Source: Alphaproteobacteria bacterium 65-37
GTDB taxonomy: Bacteria; Pseudomonadota; Alphaproteobacteria; Reyranellales; Reyranellaceae
Direction of reading: 5' to 3'
Assembly (NCBI GenBank): GCA_001897995.1
Contig: MKRV01000286.1
Span: 62,001-126,000 of the forward strand
Length of the DNA: 64,000 nucleotides
The notes beneath the pieces were generated by a model, which ran no database searches, was not told the DNA's origin, and worked only from the letters and a program-made list of their open reading frames with translations. Positions 25,521 through 34,603 of this stretch are shown piece after piece (position 1 is the stretch's first letter; each line of letters begins with the position of its first letter). Both the position numbers and the translations under genes were made by a program.

Positions 25521-26447
25521 ATGGAAGGCTACGAGAAGCTGGGATACATGGCGCTGAACGTCGCCGATGTCGGCCGCAGCTGCGACTTCTACGAACGGCA
25601 GGTCGGCCTGCAAGCGAGCGGCGACGCCGAGGGCGTAGCCTTCCTCCGCTGCAGCGAGGACCATCACAACATTTCTTTGCATGCCGCCGACAAGCCGGGC
25701 CTCAAGCGGGCCGGCTTCGAGATGAAGAGCGCGAAGGCACTGGACGAGCTGGCCGCGCGGCTGGCGGGCGAAGGGATCGCGGTGGTTGAGGTGCCGGTGG
25801 CGGAGCGCAAGCTTCTGGGCCTCGGCCGCGCCTTCCGCATCACCGAACCCCATACCGGCGCGACCTACGAATTCTACGACCACATGCGCCAGTGGGGCGG
25901 CCAGCCCTTCCAGCCGACCGTCGCCAAGATCCAACGGCTCGGCCATTTCGTGCTGAAGGTAGCGGCGTTCGAGGCGGCCTGCCGGTTCCACACCGATGTG
26001 CTGGGCTTCCGCGTGTCCGACGAGATCGACGGCACGATCTGCTTCATGCGCTGCCATCCCAATCCCTATCATCACGGCGTTGGGCTCGGCCGCGCCAACG
26101 AGACCCTGCTGCATCACGTGAATTTCATGGTTACCGAAGTCGACGATATCGGCCGGGCGATCTCGCGCTTTGCCAAGGCGCAGGTGCCGATCGTCAACGG
26201 CCCGGGCCGCCACCCGCCCTCCGGCAGCATGTTCCTCTACTATCTCGATCCCGACGGTATCACGGTCGAGTACAGCTTCGGCATGGAGGAGTTTCCCGTC
26301 GAGGGCGCGCGCAAGCCGAGGGTCATGGAGCCCATCAAGGCATCGATCGACTACTGGGACAGTTTCCTCGATCCCCGCAAGGCCACCGTAGGGGCAGTCG
26401 AGCGGATGTCCCCGACGACAAAGGCAACCGAGGCGGCGGCGGAATAG
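25521..26447 (+). CDS. VOC-superfamily (type I) extradiol dioxygenase, catechol 2,3-dioxygenase-like
   Basis: The 308-residue protein has two VOC modules. The C-terminal one carries the Fe(II) triad: His142 in LGHFVLKV, His198 or His199 in LLHHVNFMV, and Glu250 in DPDGITVEYSFG. LDPDGITVEY is close to the extradiol signature. It should open the ring of a catechol made by the second Rieske oxygenase and SDR. It closes the operon, 10 bases after the beta subunit. The island thus holds two unrelated extradiol enzymes, this one and the LigB type at 13299. Confidence 0.88.
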   Translation: MEGYEKLGYMALNVADVGRSCDFYERQVGLQASGDAEGVAFLRCSEDHHNISLHAADKPGLKRAGFEMKSAKALDELAARLAGEGIAVVEVPVAERKLLGLGRAFRITEPHTGATYEFYDHMRQWGGQPFQPTVAKIQRLGHFVLKVAAFEAACRFHTDVLGFRVSDEIDGTICFMRCHPNPYHHGVGLGRANETLLHHVNFMVTEVDDIGRAISRFAKAQVPIVNGPGRHPPSGSMFLYYLDPDGITVEYSFGMEEFPVEGARKPRVMEPIKASIDYWDSFLDPRKATVGAVERMSPTTKATEAAAE

Positions 26448-26453
26448 CGCCGG

Positions 26454-29072
26454 TCAATAGGTCCGCAGCAGGCGGTCGATGTAGTCGAGTTCGTCCTTCG
26501 GCCGGGCCTGCTCGCCGGCACGGCGGCGCAACTCGTCGAGGATCTCGCGGCTGCGCTGGCGCTCGAGCTCGAGCGGTACCTTGTCGACGCCGGTGTCGAC
26601 GGAGTCGCCGTAGTTGCCGTCGGAGCGGCCGAGCGGATCGCGATCCTCGCTGCGGCGCTCGCGTTCTTCGATCTCGGCGATGTCCTGGTTATTGCCGGGC
26701 CCGCGCTGCTGGCGCATCTGCTCGGCCATGTCGCCCATGCCCTGCTGCAGGTTGTCGAGCGCGCGGCGCTGGGAGCGCGAGGCCTCGCGCGGGTCGCCGC
26801 GGCGCAGCGCATCCTCGGCCTCGCGCATCGAACGCTCGGCACGGCCGAGCGATTCGGGCATCGGCATGCCGTTCTCGTCGAGCTTGTTCATGAACTCGCC
26901 GAGCTGGCGCCGCAGATTCTCCTGCTGGCCGCGCTGCTGATCGCCCCATTGGCCATCGCCGGGCTGGTTGCCGCCGGGCTGATTGCCCTGGCCCTGCTGC
27001 CCCTGCTGGCCGCGTTGTCCCTGCTGGCCTTGCTGACCTTGCTGGCCCTGCTGACCGCGTTGGCCCTGCTGTTGCTGCTGACGGCCCTCCCGCTCGGACT
27101 CACCCAGCAACTGGTTCTGCCGCCGCGACAGCCGGTCGAGCTGGTTCATCATCTCGCGGCCCTGCTGGCTGCCCTGCCCTTGCTGGCCGCGCTGGCCCTG
27201 CTGCTGGCGCTGCTGCCCGTTGGGGTTCGCCATCATCGGTGTGGCGTTCTCCATCATCTTGCGCAGCTCTTCCAGCATGCGCTTGGCTTCCTCGCGCTGG
27301 CCGTTCTTCGCCATCTCGCGAATCTTGTCGAGCATCTTCTGCAGGTCGTCGCCGGTGATGGTGTTGTTGGGATCCATCTTCTCCGCCTGCTCCTGCATGC
27401 GGCGGCGCTCTTCGGGATCCTTCATCTTCTCGGCCAGTTCCTGCTGCCATCGGCCCATCGCGTCATAGAGCTGTTGGATCAGGCGCTCGATCTCCTCGTC
27501 GCCGGCCTGGCGCTGCATGGCATCACGCAGCTCCTGGCGGGCCTGCTCGACGGCCCGCTCGGCGTCGGAGAGCGCCCCGCCTTCGAGGCGCATGGCGAGG
27601 TCCCACAGGAGCTTCTGCGTGTCGACGATCGTCGGCTTGTCGCCGTTGCTGGCCAGACGCGCCGCGCCGATGCGCAGGCCGAGCTGCACCACCGGATCCT
27701 GGCGGTAGGTCTCCGGCTTGGCGTGGATCATGCGCATGCCGTCGGCCACGTCGGCACGATAGCCCTTGGGGTCGCGGGTCAGCGCCTTGCGCAGCACGAT
27801 CAGCGCCCGCGCCGTCGGGTCGTTGAACACGCGCTCGGGCAGCAGGAAGGTCTCGACCGAGCTGCGGCCCTTCTGGCCCAGCGCGTCGGTGGCAAACAGC
27901 ATCACCGTGACCTTGAGGCCGGCCCAGGGATGGCTGGTCAGGTCGCGCACGAAGGTGTCGGCCACCTTCTTGGTATTGCCGGCGACCGGCAGGTCGATAC
28001 GCAGGACTTCCGGTTCCTCGTCGTCGCTCAGCGCATCGTCGCCCAGCACGCTGCCGTGCAGACGGACCTGGAGCTGAACACCGGTCACGCCGAAATCGTC
28101 ACCGGCCACGTATTCGATCTTGGTCGACCATTTGTCGACGCCGATCGGGCGCGCGAAGTCGATGGTCGGCGGCAGATCGGGGATGACATGCAGCTTCCAG
28201 CGCGCCTGCTCGTCGCCACGTGCCTGCAGGGTGATCGTGTTGCCCTGGGTGATGGTCTGTTCGACCTGATACTTGCCCTTGCTGACCGTCGAGAAGTCGG
28301 TCTTGGCGGCCGGGCCCTCGCCGCCGTCGATCACGAGCTGCGGCGGCCGGCGGCCGCGCACGTCGTCGACGAAGCCCGCGATCTTGCTGCCGACCGGTAC
28401 GCGCAGCAGCTTGTCCTTGTCGGCCATGTCGAGATAGATCGGCGGCTTGCCGGTATAGGCCGGCGGTGCGATCCACAGATTGGCGACGACCGGCGGTGGC
28501 GGCGGAAAGGCCGGCGTGACGGCAGCAGCCATCCGGTCGCTGCGCCAGCCGCCAGCCGCGGCGATCGCCACGACCAGCGCCAGGATCGGCACAAAACGCA
28601 GCGCCCACTTGTCGAGATTGGCGAGGCCCGGATGGGCCGGTCCGTTGGACAGGCCGGCCAGGCGGGCGGCCTCGCGGCGACGATGGGCTTCCCACAGGGC
28701 CGTCGCCATGGGGTCGGCTTCGCCGGTGGCCAGGCGATCCTGCACGGCGACCAGCGGGCGATGCGGTATGCCGCTGTCGCGCTCGAGACGGCGGACCGCC
28801 TCTTCGCGCGCGGGCCACGCGAAATTCCGGAGTTGCCACCAGGCAAGACCGGCAAAACCGGCCGCCAGGGCGATCAGGAGGCCGGTATGCACCCAGGGGT
28901 CGAGCCCCGAGAAAAAGTCGAGGTGAGCTGCCGCAATGAACAGCGCGACGAAGGAGAGCAATGGGACGAGCCGTGGCCAAAGCCCTTCCCAAGCTAGGGC
29001 CATCCACGCCAAGCCGACTTTGCGCCCCAAGCCGGGCGCCTGAAAGGTCGGGGGGGTCTGGCTCGCGTCCAT
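26454..29072 (-). CDS. TIGR02302/DUF4175-family membrane protein
   Basis: The 872-residue protein has two N-terminal membrane spans (about residues 33-55 and 63-81) and a third near 155-172. A long periplasmic-type region with beta-rich character (about 190-400) follows, then a long helical coiled-coil-like part rich in Glu, Gln and Met. A Gln/Gly low-complexity stretch (GQQ repeats, roughly residues 610-710) precedes a charged C-terminus. This layout matches the alphaproteobacterial TIGR02302 family of unknown function. It is convergent with the VOC dioxygenase and lies 18 bases upstream of lysA on the same strand. Confidence 0.85.
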   Translation of the reverse strand: MDASQTPPTFQAPGLGRKVGLAWMALAWEGLWPRLVPLLSFVALFIAAAHLDFFSGLDPWVHTGLLIALAAGFAGLAWWQLRNFAWPAREEAVRRLERDSGIPHRPLVAVQDRLATGEADPMATALWEAHRRREAARLAGLSNGPAHPGLANLDKWALRFVPILALVVAIAAAGGWRSDRMAAAVTPAFPPPPPVVANLWIAPPAYTGKPPIYLDMADKDKLLRVPVGSKIAGFVDDVRGRRPPQLVIDGGEGPAAKTDFSTVSKGKYQVEQTITQGNTITLQARGDEQARWKLHVIPDLPPTIDFARPIGVDKWSTKIEYVAGDDFGVTGVQLQVRLHGSVLGDDALSDDEEPEVLRIDLPVAGNTKKVADTFVRDLTSHPWAGLKVTVMLFATDALGQKGRSSVETFLLPERVFNDPTARALIVLRKALTRDPKGYRADVADGMRMIHAKPETYRQDPVVQLGLRIGAARLASNGDKPTIVDTQKLLWDLAMRLEGGALSDAERAVEQARQELRDAMQRQAGDEEIERLIQQLYDAMGRWQQELAEKMKDPEERRRMQEQAEKMDPNNTITGDDLQKMLDKIREMAKNGQREEAKRMLEELRKMMENATPMMANPNGQQRQQQGQRGQQGQGSQQGREMMNQLDRLSRRQNQLLGESEREGRQQQQQGQRGQQGQQGQQGQQGQRGQQGQQGQGNQPGGNQPGDGQWGDQQRGQQENLRRQLGEFMNKLDENGMPMPESLGRAERSMREAEDALRRGDPREASRSQRRALDNLQQGMGDMAEQMRQQRGPGNNQDIAEIEERERRSEDRDPLGRSDGNYGDSVDTGVDKVPLELERQRSREILDELRRRAGEQARPKDELDYIDRLLRTY
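26984..27082. repeat. Short tandem coding repeat (GQQ units)
   Basis: On the plus strand the sequence is a run of variants of CTGCTGGCC and TTGCTGACC 9-mers, encoding GQQ and RGQQ on the minus strand within the DUF4175 gene. A second, shorter run lies at about 27159-27222. Such tracts are prone to slippage in multiples of three and can vary between strains. Confidence 0.75.
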
Positions 29073-29090
29073 CGCTTCCTTTCGCTACGC

Positions 29091-30365
29091 CTACGCTTTG
29101 CTTTTCTCCATCCAGGGCGGGAACCGCTCGGCGGAGAGCATCTCCTCGATCGTCGGCCGCGGTCGAGTCACCGCAAACCGTGTGCCATCGACCATCACTT
29201 CCGGGGCCAGTGGTCGCGTATTGTAACTCGACCCCATCACCGCCCCGTAGGCTCCGGCCGAGCGTACCATGATGAGATCGCCGGCAGCCAGCGGCGGCAA
29301 ATCACGGTTCTGTGCCAGGAAATCCCCCGATTCACAGATCGGCCCGACAATGTCGCAACGGATCGTGGCGGCTTCGGGGCGCGCCTGGCGCACCGGCAGG
29401 ATGTCGTGCCAGGCTTCGTACAGGGTCGGACGAATGAGATCGTTCATCGCCGCGTCCACGATGACAAAAGTCTTGGCTGAGCCCGGCTTCACCAGGATCA
29501 CCTCGCCGACCAGGACGCCCGCCTCGCCGACCAGGCGACGGCCGGGCTCGAAGGTCAGCTCGCATCCCAGGCCGTCGGTTTCGCGGGCGACCACAGCCAT
29601 GAACTCGGCGATCGAGGGCGGCCTCTCGTCGGCATAAACAATCCCCAGGCCGCCGCCGATGTCGAAGCGATCGATCTTGTGGCCGTCGGCGCGCAACTGC
29701 CCGATCAGCTCGCGCACCCGCACGATGGCGTCGCGATAGGGGGTGACGGTCGTGAGCTGCGAGCCGATATGCATCGCCACGCCGACGACCTTGAGGTTGG
29801 GCAGGCGACCGGCCAGCGCAAAGGCTTCGCGCGCGAGGTCGAGGTCGATGCCGAACTTGTTCTCCTTGCGGCCCGTGGTGATCTTGGCGTGCGTCTTGGC
29901 GTCGACGTCCGGATTCACTCGGATGGTGATGTCGGCCTTGACGCCGAGCTGACCCGCCACGGCATTCAGCGTCTCGAGCTCGGCCGAGCTCTCGATATTG
30001 ATCTGGCCGACGCCCGCCTCCAGCGCCGCCATCAACTCCGACGGCTTCTTGCCGACGCCGGAATAGATGATGCGGCCGGCCGGAATGCCGGCGGCCAGCG
30101 CACGGTGCATCTCGCCGACCGACACGATGTCGGCACCTGCCCCCATGTCGCCGAACAGGCGAACGACGGCGAGGTTGCTGTTGGCCTTCATGGCGTAGCA
30201 GACGCTCGCATTGAGGCCCTTGATGCCGTCGGCGAATTCCTTCCAGGCGGCGCGCAGCGCGCCGGCCGAATAGCAGTAGAAAGGCGTGCCGACCTGGGTC
30301 GCGATCGTGGCCAGCGCCACGCCCTCGGCGTGCATCTCGCCGTTCTTGTAGGTGAAGAAACTCAT
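29091..30365 (-). CDS. lysA: Diaminopimelate decarboxylase
   Basis: This enzyme converts meso-diaminopimelate to L-lysine and CO2, the last lysine step. It is a 424-residue fold-III PLP enzyme with Lys60 in [14 protein letters not shown] as the probable Schiff-base lysine. HIGSQLT near the middle, [12 protein letters not shown] and [14 protein letters not shown] bind PLP phosphate. [11 protein letters not shown] near residue 340 holds the active-site Cys. Its ATG overlaps the argH stop by four bases, so argH and lysA are co-transcribed. Confidence 0.95.
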   Translation of the reverse strand: MSFFTYKNGEMHAEGVALATIATQVGTPFYCYSAGALRAAWKEFADGIKGLNASVCYAMKANSNLAVVRLFGDMGAGADIVSVGEMHRALAAGIPAGRIIYSGVGKKPSELMAALEAGVGQINIESSAELETLNAVAGQLGVKADITIRVNPDVDAKTHAKITTGRKENKFGIDLDLAREAFALAGRLPNLKVVGVAMHIGSQLTTVTPYRDAIVRVRELIGQLRADGHKIDRFDIGGGLGIVYADERPPSIAEFMAVVARETDGLGCELTFEPGRRLVGEAGVLVGEVILVKPGSAKTFVIVDAAMNDLIRPTLYEAWHDILPVRQARPEAATIRCDIVGPICESGDFLAQNRDLPPLAAGDLIMVRSAGAYGAVMGSSYNTRPLAPEVMVDGTRFAVTRPRPTIEEMLSAERFPPWMEKSKA

Positions 30366-31831
30366 CGCCCGCCCTTCTTTGCGCGCCGCGGCGCAGCCTT
30401 GAGGAAGCGCTGGCGCGCTTCGCCGACGGCACGCGTCACGTTGGCCGGCGCGGTGCCGCCCAGGCTCTTGCGCGCATTGACCGAAGCTTCGACGGTGAGC
30501 ACCTTGAACACATCGCGATTGATCTGCGGCTCGACTGCCTGCATCTCGGCGAGTGAGAGCTGATCGAGATCGATCCCCTTGTCAGCCGCGATTCCCACCA
30601 GCCGGCCGGTGACATGGTGAGCCTGGCGGAACGGCAGGCCGATCTTGCGCACCAGCCAGTCCGCGAGATCGGTCGCCACGGAATAGTCGGCCGAGGCGAC
30701 CGCACGCATGCGCTGCGGGTTGGCCTTGAGGTCGCGCACCATGCCGGTCATCGCCGCGATGCCGAGCTCCAGCGAGTCGGCGGCGTCGAACAGCGGCTCC
30801 TTGTCCTCCTGCATGTCCTTGCCGTAGGTCAGCGGCAGTCCCTTCAGGATGGTGCAGAGCGCCACGAACGCCCCCATGATGCGTCCGACCTTGGCGCGGG
30901 TGAGTTCGGCCGCGTCGGGATTGCGCTTCTGCGGCATGATCGAGCTGCCGGTGGTGAAGGCGTCCGACAGCGCAATGAAGCGGAACGGCGCCGAGCACCA
31001 GATCACGATCTCTTCGGAGAGACGCGACAGATGCACGGCCGTCAACGAGGCCGCGGCGATGAACTCCACGACATAGTCGCGGTCGGACACGGCATCGAGC
31101 GAATTGGCCATCGGCCGGTCGAAGCCCAGCGCCTTGGCCGTCTTGCGCGGATCAATGGGATGGGGAGAGCCCGCGAGCGCCGCCGCGCCGAGCGGTGATT
31201 CGTTCAGGCGGGCGCGGCAGTCGGCAAACCGGCTACGGTCGCGGCCGAACATCTCGACATAGGCCAGCAGGTGATGGCCGAAAGTGATGGGCTGCGCGGT
31301 CTGCAGGTGCGTGAAGCCCGGCATGATCGTGGCGGCGTATTCCTCGGCGCGATCGATCAGCGCGGCCTGCAGGTCGGCCAGCATCGCCTCGAAGCGGTCG
31401 ATCGTGTCACGCACCCAAAGGCGCACATCGAGCGCAATCTGGTCGTTGCGCGAGCGGGCGGTATGCAGGCGGCCGCCGGCCGGGCCGATCAGCTCGGTCA
31501 AGCGCGCTTCGACGTTGAAATGGATGTCCTCGAGCTTGGTCGAGAACTTGAAGCGGCCGGTCTCGATCTCCTCACGCACCTTGGCGAGGCCGCGCTTGAT
31601 GGCGACGCCGTCCTTGGCCGTCAGGATGCCCTGGGCCACCAGCATGTCGCAGTGCGCGATGGAGCCCGCGATGTCCTGCGCATAGAGCCGCCGGTCGAAA
31701 CCGATCGAGGCGTTGATCTTCTCCATGATCTCCGCCGGGCCGAGCTTGTAGCGGCCTCCCCACATCGTGTTGGCCCGCTTCGTATTGGAGCGACTCTTCG
31801 GCGCTCGCGCCGCCCTGTTCTTCCGTGCCAT
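30362..31831 (-). CDS. argH: Argininosuccinate lyase
   Basis: This enzyme cleaves argininosuccinate to arginine and fumarate, the last step of arginine synthesis. The 489-residue protein carries the fumarase/aspartase-superfamily signature [12 protein letters not shown] and the N-terminal [38 protein letters not shown] and [11 protein letters not shown] follow in the expected order. A basic lead of about 22 residues precedes MWGGR; MWGGR at 31765 is an alternative start. It is divergent from the TlpA-like gene and coupled to lysA. Confidence 0.95.
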   Translation of the reverse strand: MARKNRAARAPKSRSNTKRANTMWGGRYKLGPAEIMEKINASIGFDRRLYAQDIAGSIAHCDMLVAQGILTAKDGVAIKRGLAKVREEIETGRFKFSTKLEDIHFNVEARLTELIGPAGGRLHTARSRNDQIALDVRLWVRDTIDRFEAMLADLQAALIDRAEEYAATIMPGFTHLQTAQPITFGHHLLAYVEMFGRDRSRFADCRARLNESPLGAAALAGSPHPIDPRKTAKALGFDRPMANSLDAVSDRDYVVEFIAAASLTAVHLSRLSEEIVIWCSAPFRFIALSDAFTTGSSIMPQKRNPDAAELTRAKVGRIMGAFVALCTILKGLPLTYGKDMQEDKEPLFDAADSLELGIAAMTGMVRDLKANPQRMRAVASADYSVATDLADWLVRKIGLPFRQAHHVTGRLVGIAADKGIDLDQLSLAEMQAVEPQINRDVFKVLTVEASVNARKSLGGTAPANVTRAVGEARQRFLKAAPRRAKKGGR

Positions 31832-31866
31832 GAATAAACGCCACTTGTGCTTTAGGATCGCGGCTT

Positions 31867-32463
31867 ATGGCATATCCCGAACGAGATTTCCTCCCCGGCA
31901 AAAGGCCTGGCCGGCGGCTGCTGCTGTCCGCCGGCCTGGCGGCGCTGGCGCTGCCCGCCATGGCGCGCCGCAGCCTGGCCGGCCTCAACCCCGATCTGGC
32001 GCGCGGCGCCATGGAGCGGTTCGTACCGGCCCGCACGCCCAAGCCGCTGCCCAACGTCGAATTCCAAGACGCCAACGACAAGCCGATGAACCTGGCGGCC
32101 TTGCGCGGCCGTGCCGTGCTGCTGAATTTCTGGGCGACCTGGTGTGCGCCCTGCGTGAAGGAAATGCCGAGCCTCGACCGCCTGCAGGCCGCTCTCCCGA
32201 AAGACCGCTTCATCATCGTGCCGCTGTCGATCGATGGGCCGACCAAGCCCAAGGTCGTGCCCTTCTACAAGGACCAGAAGCTCAGCCGGCTCGGCATCTA
32301 TTTCGACAAAGGCCGCAAGGCGATGCAGGGCCTCGACGTCACCCTGCTGCCGACCTCGATCCTGATCGATCCCACCGGCCGCGAACTGGGCCGCATCGAG
32401 GGCGATGCCGACTGGGACACGCCCGAGTCGATCGAGCTGATGAAGGCGGCGATCGCTGCCTGA
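31867..32463 (+). CDS. TlpA-like thioredoxin-fold protein
   Basis: The 198-residue protein has a signal or anchor (RRLLLSAGLAALALPAMA, about 16-33) with an Arg pair. An extracytoplasmic thioredoxin domain follows, with LLNFWATWCAPCVKEMP and redox Cys93-x2-Cys96. Later LPTSILIDPTGRELGRIEGDADWD carries the cis-Pro region. Proteins of this type reduce disulphides in the periplasm, for example during cytochrome c or copper-site assembly. Placement next to argH is conserved in many alphaproteobacteria as far as I know. The particular partner is unknown. Confidence 0.88.
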   Translation: MAYPERDFLPGKRPGRRLLLSAGLAALALPAMARRSLAGLNPDLARGAMERFVPARTPKPLPNVEFQDANDKPMNLAALRGRAVLLNFWATWCAPCVKEMPSLDRLQAALPKDRFIIVPLSIDGPTKPKVVPFYKDQKLSRLGIYFDKGRKAMQGLDVTLLPTSILIDPTGRELGRIEGDADWDTPESIELMKAAIAA

Positions 32464-32523
32464 CCGGCCGCCGTCAGACCAGTCGGGGCGCGACGGCGCG
32501 ACGTCGTGCATAATGCCGTCGAC

Positions 32524-33492
32524 ATGACGCCACCGCCCGTCCTCTCTGATGCCGTTACGATCGAGCTGAACGCGGTCCTCGTCGCCCTCACGGAAAATCA
32601 GCCGCTGGTGCTGACCTTGGAGGACGGAACCCTTCTGCCGTCGGGCCCCTTCGCCACCGAACACCCGACCCTGCAAATTGGCGTGCGAGCCTGGGTCGAG
32701 CGACAGACCCAGCACCCGCTGGGCTATGTCGAGCAGCTCTACACCTTTGCCGATCGCAACCGCCCCGCCTCCGACGGCCAGCGGCGGGTGGTGTCGATCA
32801 GCTATCTCGGCCTGACCCGCGAGCGCCTGTCGGCCGGGGCACGCGATCCCGAATGGCGCAGCTGGTATCGCTACTTTCCATGGGAGGACTGGCGCTCGGG
32901 CCCCTCGCCGCTGGTGGCCGAGACGATCCTGCCGCAACTGGCAGCCTGGGCCGACGCCGTGAGCGACCCCGTCCTGCAGCGCGAGCGGCGGCAGCGGATC
33001 GAGGTTCGGTTCGGCGACGGCACGGAAAACTGGAACGAGGAGCTGATCCTGCAGCGCTACGAGCTGCTCTACGAGGCCGGCCTGGTGCCCGAAGCGCGAC
33101 AGGCGACGGACCGCGTGGTGCCGGCGACGGGGACGAACGGGCAGCTCGTCCCAGTGCCGGGCATGCCGATGCGGCACGACCATCGCCGCATCCTCGCCAC
33201 CGGCATCGCGCGGCTGCGCGCCAAGATCAAATACCGGCCGGTGTTCTTCGAGCTGATGCCACCTGAATTCACCCTGCTGCAGCTGCAGCGCGCGATCGAG
33301 GCGCTGGCGGGACGCGCCATGCACAAACAGAACTTCCGTCGGCTGATCGATCAACAGGGCCTCGTCGAGCCCACCGGGGCCTCGACCTCGGAAACCCGCG
33401 GCCGGCCTGCCAAGCTTTTCCGCTTCCGCCGTGAGGTCGTGCTCGAACGGGCGGTCGCCGGCACCAAACTCCCCCTCTCCCGGCCGATCTGA
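32524..33492 (+). CDS. nadQ: NadQ-type regulator of NAD biosynthesis (degenerate Nudix plus winged helix)
   Basis: The 322-residue protein has an N-terminal Nudix-like domain (TIELNAVLVALTENQPLVLTLED...) in which no Nudix box can be found, so pyrophosphatase activity is unlikely. The C-terminal region (about 220-300: YRPVFFELMPPEFTLLQLQRAIEALAGRAMHKQNFRRLIDQQGLVEPTG) resembles the winged-helix part of NrtR-like regulators. NadQ proteins are known predicted repressors of nadABC in alphaproteobacteria. The gene stands directly before nadA, whose promoter has a perfect inverted repeat. The ATG at 32524 was preferred to one at 32506. Confidence 0.8.
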   Translation: MTPPPVLSDAVTIELNAVLVALTENQPLVLTLEDGTLLPSGPFATEHPTLQIGVRAWVERQTQHPLGYVEQLYTFADRNRPASDGQRRVVSISYLGLTRERLSAGARDPEWRSWYRYFPWEDWRSGPSPLVAETILPQLAAWADAVSDPVLQRERRQRIEVRFGDGTENWNEELILQRYELLYEAGLVPEARQATDRVVPATGTNGQLVPVPGMPMRHDHRRILATGIARLRAKIKYRPVFFELMPPEFTLLQLQRAIEALAGRAMHKQNFRRLIDQQGLVEPTGASTSETRGRPAKLFRFRREVVLERAVAGTKLPLSRPI

Positions 33493-33530
33493 CCATCTGA
33501 CGGCCCCTCCCATTCTGCGAAATAGGCCGC

Positions 33531-33559
33531 TTGACCCTCATTATGCTCATTCTTAGTAT
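33531..33559 (+). promoter_or_regulatory. Candidate sigma-70 promoter of nadABC
   Basis: TTGACC (33531-33536) and TAGTAT (33554-33559) are spaced by 17 bases in the only AT-rich part of the gap. TATAAA at 33557 is an alternative -10 with a longer spacer. The left operator arm fills the spacer. Confidence 0.55.
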
Positions 33560-33593
33560 AAATATCTAAATGCTCCTTTTGAGCATAATGAGG
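33536..33593. promoter_or_regulatory. Inverted-repeat operator of nadABC, probably bound by NadQ
   Basis: CCTCATTATGCTCA (33536-33549) and TGAGCATAATGAGG (33580-33593) are perfect 14-bp inverted repeats separated by 30 bases. A third ATGCTC at 33570-33575 forms a tighter palindrome with GAGCAT at 33581-33586. The left arm overlaps the promoter spacer and the right arm overlaps the ribosome-binding region of nadA, fitting repression when NAD is plentiful. Confidence 0.8.
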
Positions 33594-33599
33594 TGTCCG

Positions 33600-34592
33600 A
33601 TGTCCTTATCCACTGCCCCGGACCTGATGGCCCGTACCGCCCCCCTCTATGACCGCGTGAAGTCGGTGATCCTGCCGTCGGAATGGTCGACCTTTGCCCC
33701 CGACGTCGAGGCGATCCTTGCGCTGAAGCGCGAGCGCAACGCCGTGATCCTGGCGCACAACTACCAGACGCCGGAAATCTTCCATGGCGTCGCCGACATC
33801 GTGGGCGACAGCCTGGCGCTGGCGCGCGAAGCCATGAAGTCGGATGCCGACGTGATCGTGCTGGCGGGCGTGCACTTCATGGCCGAGACCGCCAAGCTGC
33901 TGAACCCGTCACGCACCGTCCTCATCCCCGATCTCAAGGCGGGCTGCTCGCTCGCCGAATCGATCACGGCAGCCGATGTCCGCCTGCTGCGCGAGCGCTG
34001 GCCCGGTGTACCGATCGTCACCTACGTGAACACCTCGGCCGCGGTGAAGGCCGAAAGCGACATCTGCTGCACCTCCGGCAACGCGCGAAAGATCGTCGAG
34101 AGCCTCGGAGTCCCGAAGGTGATCATGCTGCCCGACGAGTATCTGGCGCAGAACATCGCGCGCGAAACCGATGTCGAGGTGATCACCTGGGCCGGCCACT
34201 GCGAAGTCCATGAGCGCTTCTCGGCCAGGGACGTGCAACAACTGCGCGCCGGTAATCCCGGCGTGGTCGTGCTGGCTCATCCCGAATGTCCGCCGGAGGT
34301 GGTGGCCGAAGCCGACTTCGCGGGCTCCACAGCGGCCATGGCCGACTATGTCGCGCGCGAGCGGCCAGCCCGCGTCGTGCTGATGACCGAATGCTCGATG
34401 AGCGACAACATCGCCGCCCTCAACCCCGACCTCGAATTCGTGCGACCCTGCAACCTCTGCCCGCACATGAAGCGGATCACCTTGCCCAAGATCCGCCGTG
34501 CGCTCGAGACCATGCAGCACGAAGTGACGATCGACCCAGCCGTCGCGGCCGGTGCGCGACGCGCCGTCGAACGCATGCTGGCGATCTCCTAG
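33600..34592 (+). CDS. nadA: Quinolinate synthase
   Basis: This enzyme condenses iminoaspartate with dihydroxyacetone phosphate to quinolinate. The 330-residue protein has AHNYQTPEI near the N-terminus. The three expected [4Fe-4S] ligands are Cys116 (KAGCSLAES), Cys201 (GHCEVHE) and Cys284 or Cys287 (PCNLCPHM). TSGN, HPEC and MTECSMSDN blocks are also typical. ATG 33600 follows GAGG, part of the right operator arm. It is the first gene of nadA-nadB-nadC. Confidence 0.96.
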   Translation: MSLSTAPDLMARTAPLYDRVKSVILPSEWSTFAPDVEAILALKRERNAVILAHNYQTPEIFHGVADIVGDSLALAREAMKSDADVIVLAGVHFMAETAKLLNPSRTVLIPDLKAGCSLAESITAADVRLLRERWPGVPIVTYVNTSAAVKAESDICCTSGNARKIVESLGVPKVIMLPDEYLAQNIARETDVEVITWAGHCEVHERFSARDVQQLRAGNPGVVVLAHPECPPEVVAEADFAGSTAAMADYVARERPARVVLMTECSMSDNIAALNPDLEFVRPCNLCPHMKRITLPKIRRALETMQHEVTIDPAVAAGARRAVERMLAIS

Positions 34593-34603
34593 GAGGCCGG
34601 ACG

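Noticed and set aside
26949-28997. Open frame starting with a very Leu/Ala-rich, membrane-like stretch
   Set aside because: The hydrophobic run is the complement of the GQQ repeat in the DUF4175 gene and is an artefact of that repeat.
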